Shown: positions 63,075 to 64,000 of the stretch, piece by piece
How positions within the stretch are numbered: the first letter of the stretch is position 1
Layout: each line of letters begins with the position of its first letter
The notes under the pieces: generated by a model
Told to the model about the DNA's origin: nothing
Seen by the model: only the letters and a program-made list of their open reading frames with translations
The model's database searches: none
Assembly: GCF_000383975.1 (NCBI RefSeq)
Contig: NZ_KB913017.1
Coordinates: forward strand, 2,469,527-2,533,526
DNA from: Natronorubrum tibetense GA33
GTDB lineage: Archaea > Halobacteriota > Halobacteria > Halobacteriales > Natrialbaceae
Direction: 5' to 3'
DNA: 64,000 nt
Made by a program: the position numbers and the translations under genes

Positions 63075-64000
63075 GCTGAACCTTACGTCGCGCGGCGGCG
63101 TACGGACGAATATGGTTACGACGCTCTCTGCGGATCGACTCGCGGAACTCATCGACGACGACGCGGCGTTCACCCTCGTCGATACCCGTCCCGAAGACAG
63201 CTACGAGGCCTGGCACATCTCCGGGGCGCTGCACTTCCCGTTCGGTCCCGAGGAGGAACTGGACGGCCGCCTCGAGGAGTTCGAGGATCTGGTCGGCGAC
63301 GCCGACCGCGTGATCACCATCTGCGCGAAGGCAATCTCTTCCGGGAATCTGGCGACCCAACTCGAGTCGGCCACCGACGCCTACGACGTTCATATCGTCG
63401 ACGGCGGGATGAAGGGGTGGAGCGGCGTCTACAACCACGTCGAGATCGACGCCGGCGGCAACGCACCGACGATCGTCCAGATCCAGCGGCGCGCCAAGGG
63501 CTGTCTGGGATACGTTGTCGGCTGCGAGTCGACGGGTGAGGCCGTCGTCGTCGATCCGACCGGAGATGTCGACGAGTTCGAGATCGCCGCCGAAGAGGCC
63601 GGACTCTCGATTACGGGCGTGATCGACACGCACGTCCACGCCGATCATATCTCCGGCGGTCGCGACCTCGCCGATCGGCTCGAGGTGCCCTACTACCTCG
63701 GTGAGCGCGCCACGGAACGCGGCGTCGAGGTTTCGTTCACGCCGCTCGAGCGAAACGAGGTACTCCAGGTGGGCGAACGAGAGGTCAAGGCCGTCGTCAC
63801 GCCGGGGCACACGAGCGAGATGCTCACCCTGCTCGTCGACGACGCGGCGCTGCTGACCGCCGATACGCTGCACACGGAGTCGGTGGGCCGGACGGAACTC
63901 GAATTCAGTGAAGACGAGGGCGAAAGGGGCGCTCGCATGCTCTACGAGTCGGTCCATCGAACCCTGCTGGCCGAACCGGAGGGAATCACCGTCCTGCCGG
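63073..64000 (+). CDS. Rhodanese + metallo-beta-lactamase fusion protein (partial at right edge)
   Basis: At least 309 residues visible. The N-terminal rhodanese domain has its active-site loop CAKAISS preceded by the conserved start of VDTRPEDSYEAWHISGALHF. It is followed by an MBL-fold domain with the metal motif THVHADHISGG and later His and Asp ligands in TPGHTSEM and LLTADTLHT. Such fusions usually oxidise or transfer persulfide sulfur (ETHE1/CstB-like); the rhodanese is N-terminal here, the reverse of CstB. C-terminus is cut off by the window edge. Confidence 0.9.
   Translation, partial: MLNLTSRGGVRTNMVTTLSADRLAELIDDDAAFTLVDTRPEDSYEAWHISGALHFPFGPEEELDGRLEEFEDLVGDADRVITICAKAISSGNLATQLESATDAYDVHIVDGGMKGWSGVYNHVEIDAGGNAPTIVQIQRRAKGCLGYVVGCESTGEAVVVDPTGDVDEFEIAAEEAGLSITGVIDTHVHADHISGGRDLADRLEVPYYLGERATERGVEVSFTPLERNEVLQVGEREVKAVVTPGHTSEMLTLLVDDAALLTADTLHTESVGRTELEFSEDEGERGARMLYESVHRTLLAEPEGITVLP

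Noticed and set aside
1-64000. tRNA, rRNA or complete insertion sequence
   Set aside because: I scanned for T-loop-like GGTTCRANYCC with a matching acceptor stem, rRNA landmarks, and transposase DDE or TnpB motifs. No convincing candidate was found by eye; a tRNAscan-SE and ISfinder run would settle it.

Overview
The window is a stretch of haloarchaeal chromosome. The evidence is high GC, strongly Asp/Glu-rich proteins, archaeal-type information genes (aRF1 with NIKS and GGQ motifs, archaeal-type ProRS with a C-terminal zinc knuckle, ArgRS), an archaeal lipid gene (sn-glycerol-1-phosphate dehydrogenase), twin-arginine lipoproteins, and TATA boxes 25-27 nt before many start codons, as expected for leaderless mRNAs. 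The gene repertoire suits a member of the Natrialbales, but I cannot name a species. I found no rRNA, tRNA, CRISPR array or complete insertion sequence.

Layout. 1-4.2 kb: end of a probable HTH_10 regulator, an aldehyde dehydrogenase broken by a 13-bp tandem duplication, a short hairpin resembling the end of an IS200/IS605-type element, two hypothetical genes and a two-CBS protein. 4.2-11.4 kb: a tightly overlapping three-gene operon encoding what looks like an AddAB/RecBCD-type helicase-nuclease: a helicase-fold protein without Walker A, a degenerate Fe-S nuclease-like protein, and a full UvrD helicase fused to an Fe-S PD-(D/E)XK nuclease. 11.4-17.3 kb: a pair of half-size EamA transporters, a Nudix enzyme, two paralogous Tat lipoproteins (one bactofilin-like, one extremely acidic), a quinone oxidoreductase and a secreted alpha-amylase. 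17.6-24.2 kb: proS, a candidate structured RNA, and the large glutamate synthase gene. 24.2-34.7 kb: AhpD-like, DUF123, epimerase, MFS, egsA, a flippase-like membrane protein, a cyclase plus acyl-CoA ligase pair, and an S9 peptidase. 35-38.9 kb: an acidic membrane protein, a frameshifted Lys/Asp/Glu repeat protein, a glycosyltransferase and a HIT protein. 39-46.9 kb: orphan trpB, an unrecognised 475-residue protein, pstSCAB, and a YeiH-type exporter with a 46-residue partner gene. 47-64 kb: glycoside-hydrolase-like, hexapeptide acyltransferase, small zinc-ribbon/HalOD1/PRC proteins, a TraB-like protein, aRF1, a MinD-like ATPase, argS, udk, Nudix, an aspartoacylase-like plus threonine-synthase-like pair, a SpoIIM-type membrane protein and a rhodanese-metallo-beta-lactamase fusion cut by the right edge.

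Most of the window is core metabolism. The strongest candidates for new biology are the three-gene helicase-nuclease operon (4207-11378), the structured RNA candidate with an operator-like inverted repeat upstream of gltB (19225-19375), and the charged repeat or bactofilin-like surface proteins (12973-14408, 36077-37217). All functional calls come from reading motifs by eye; no database search was run.
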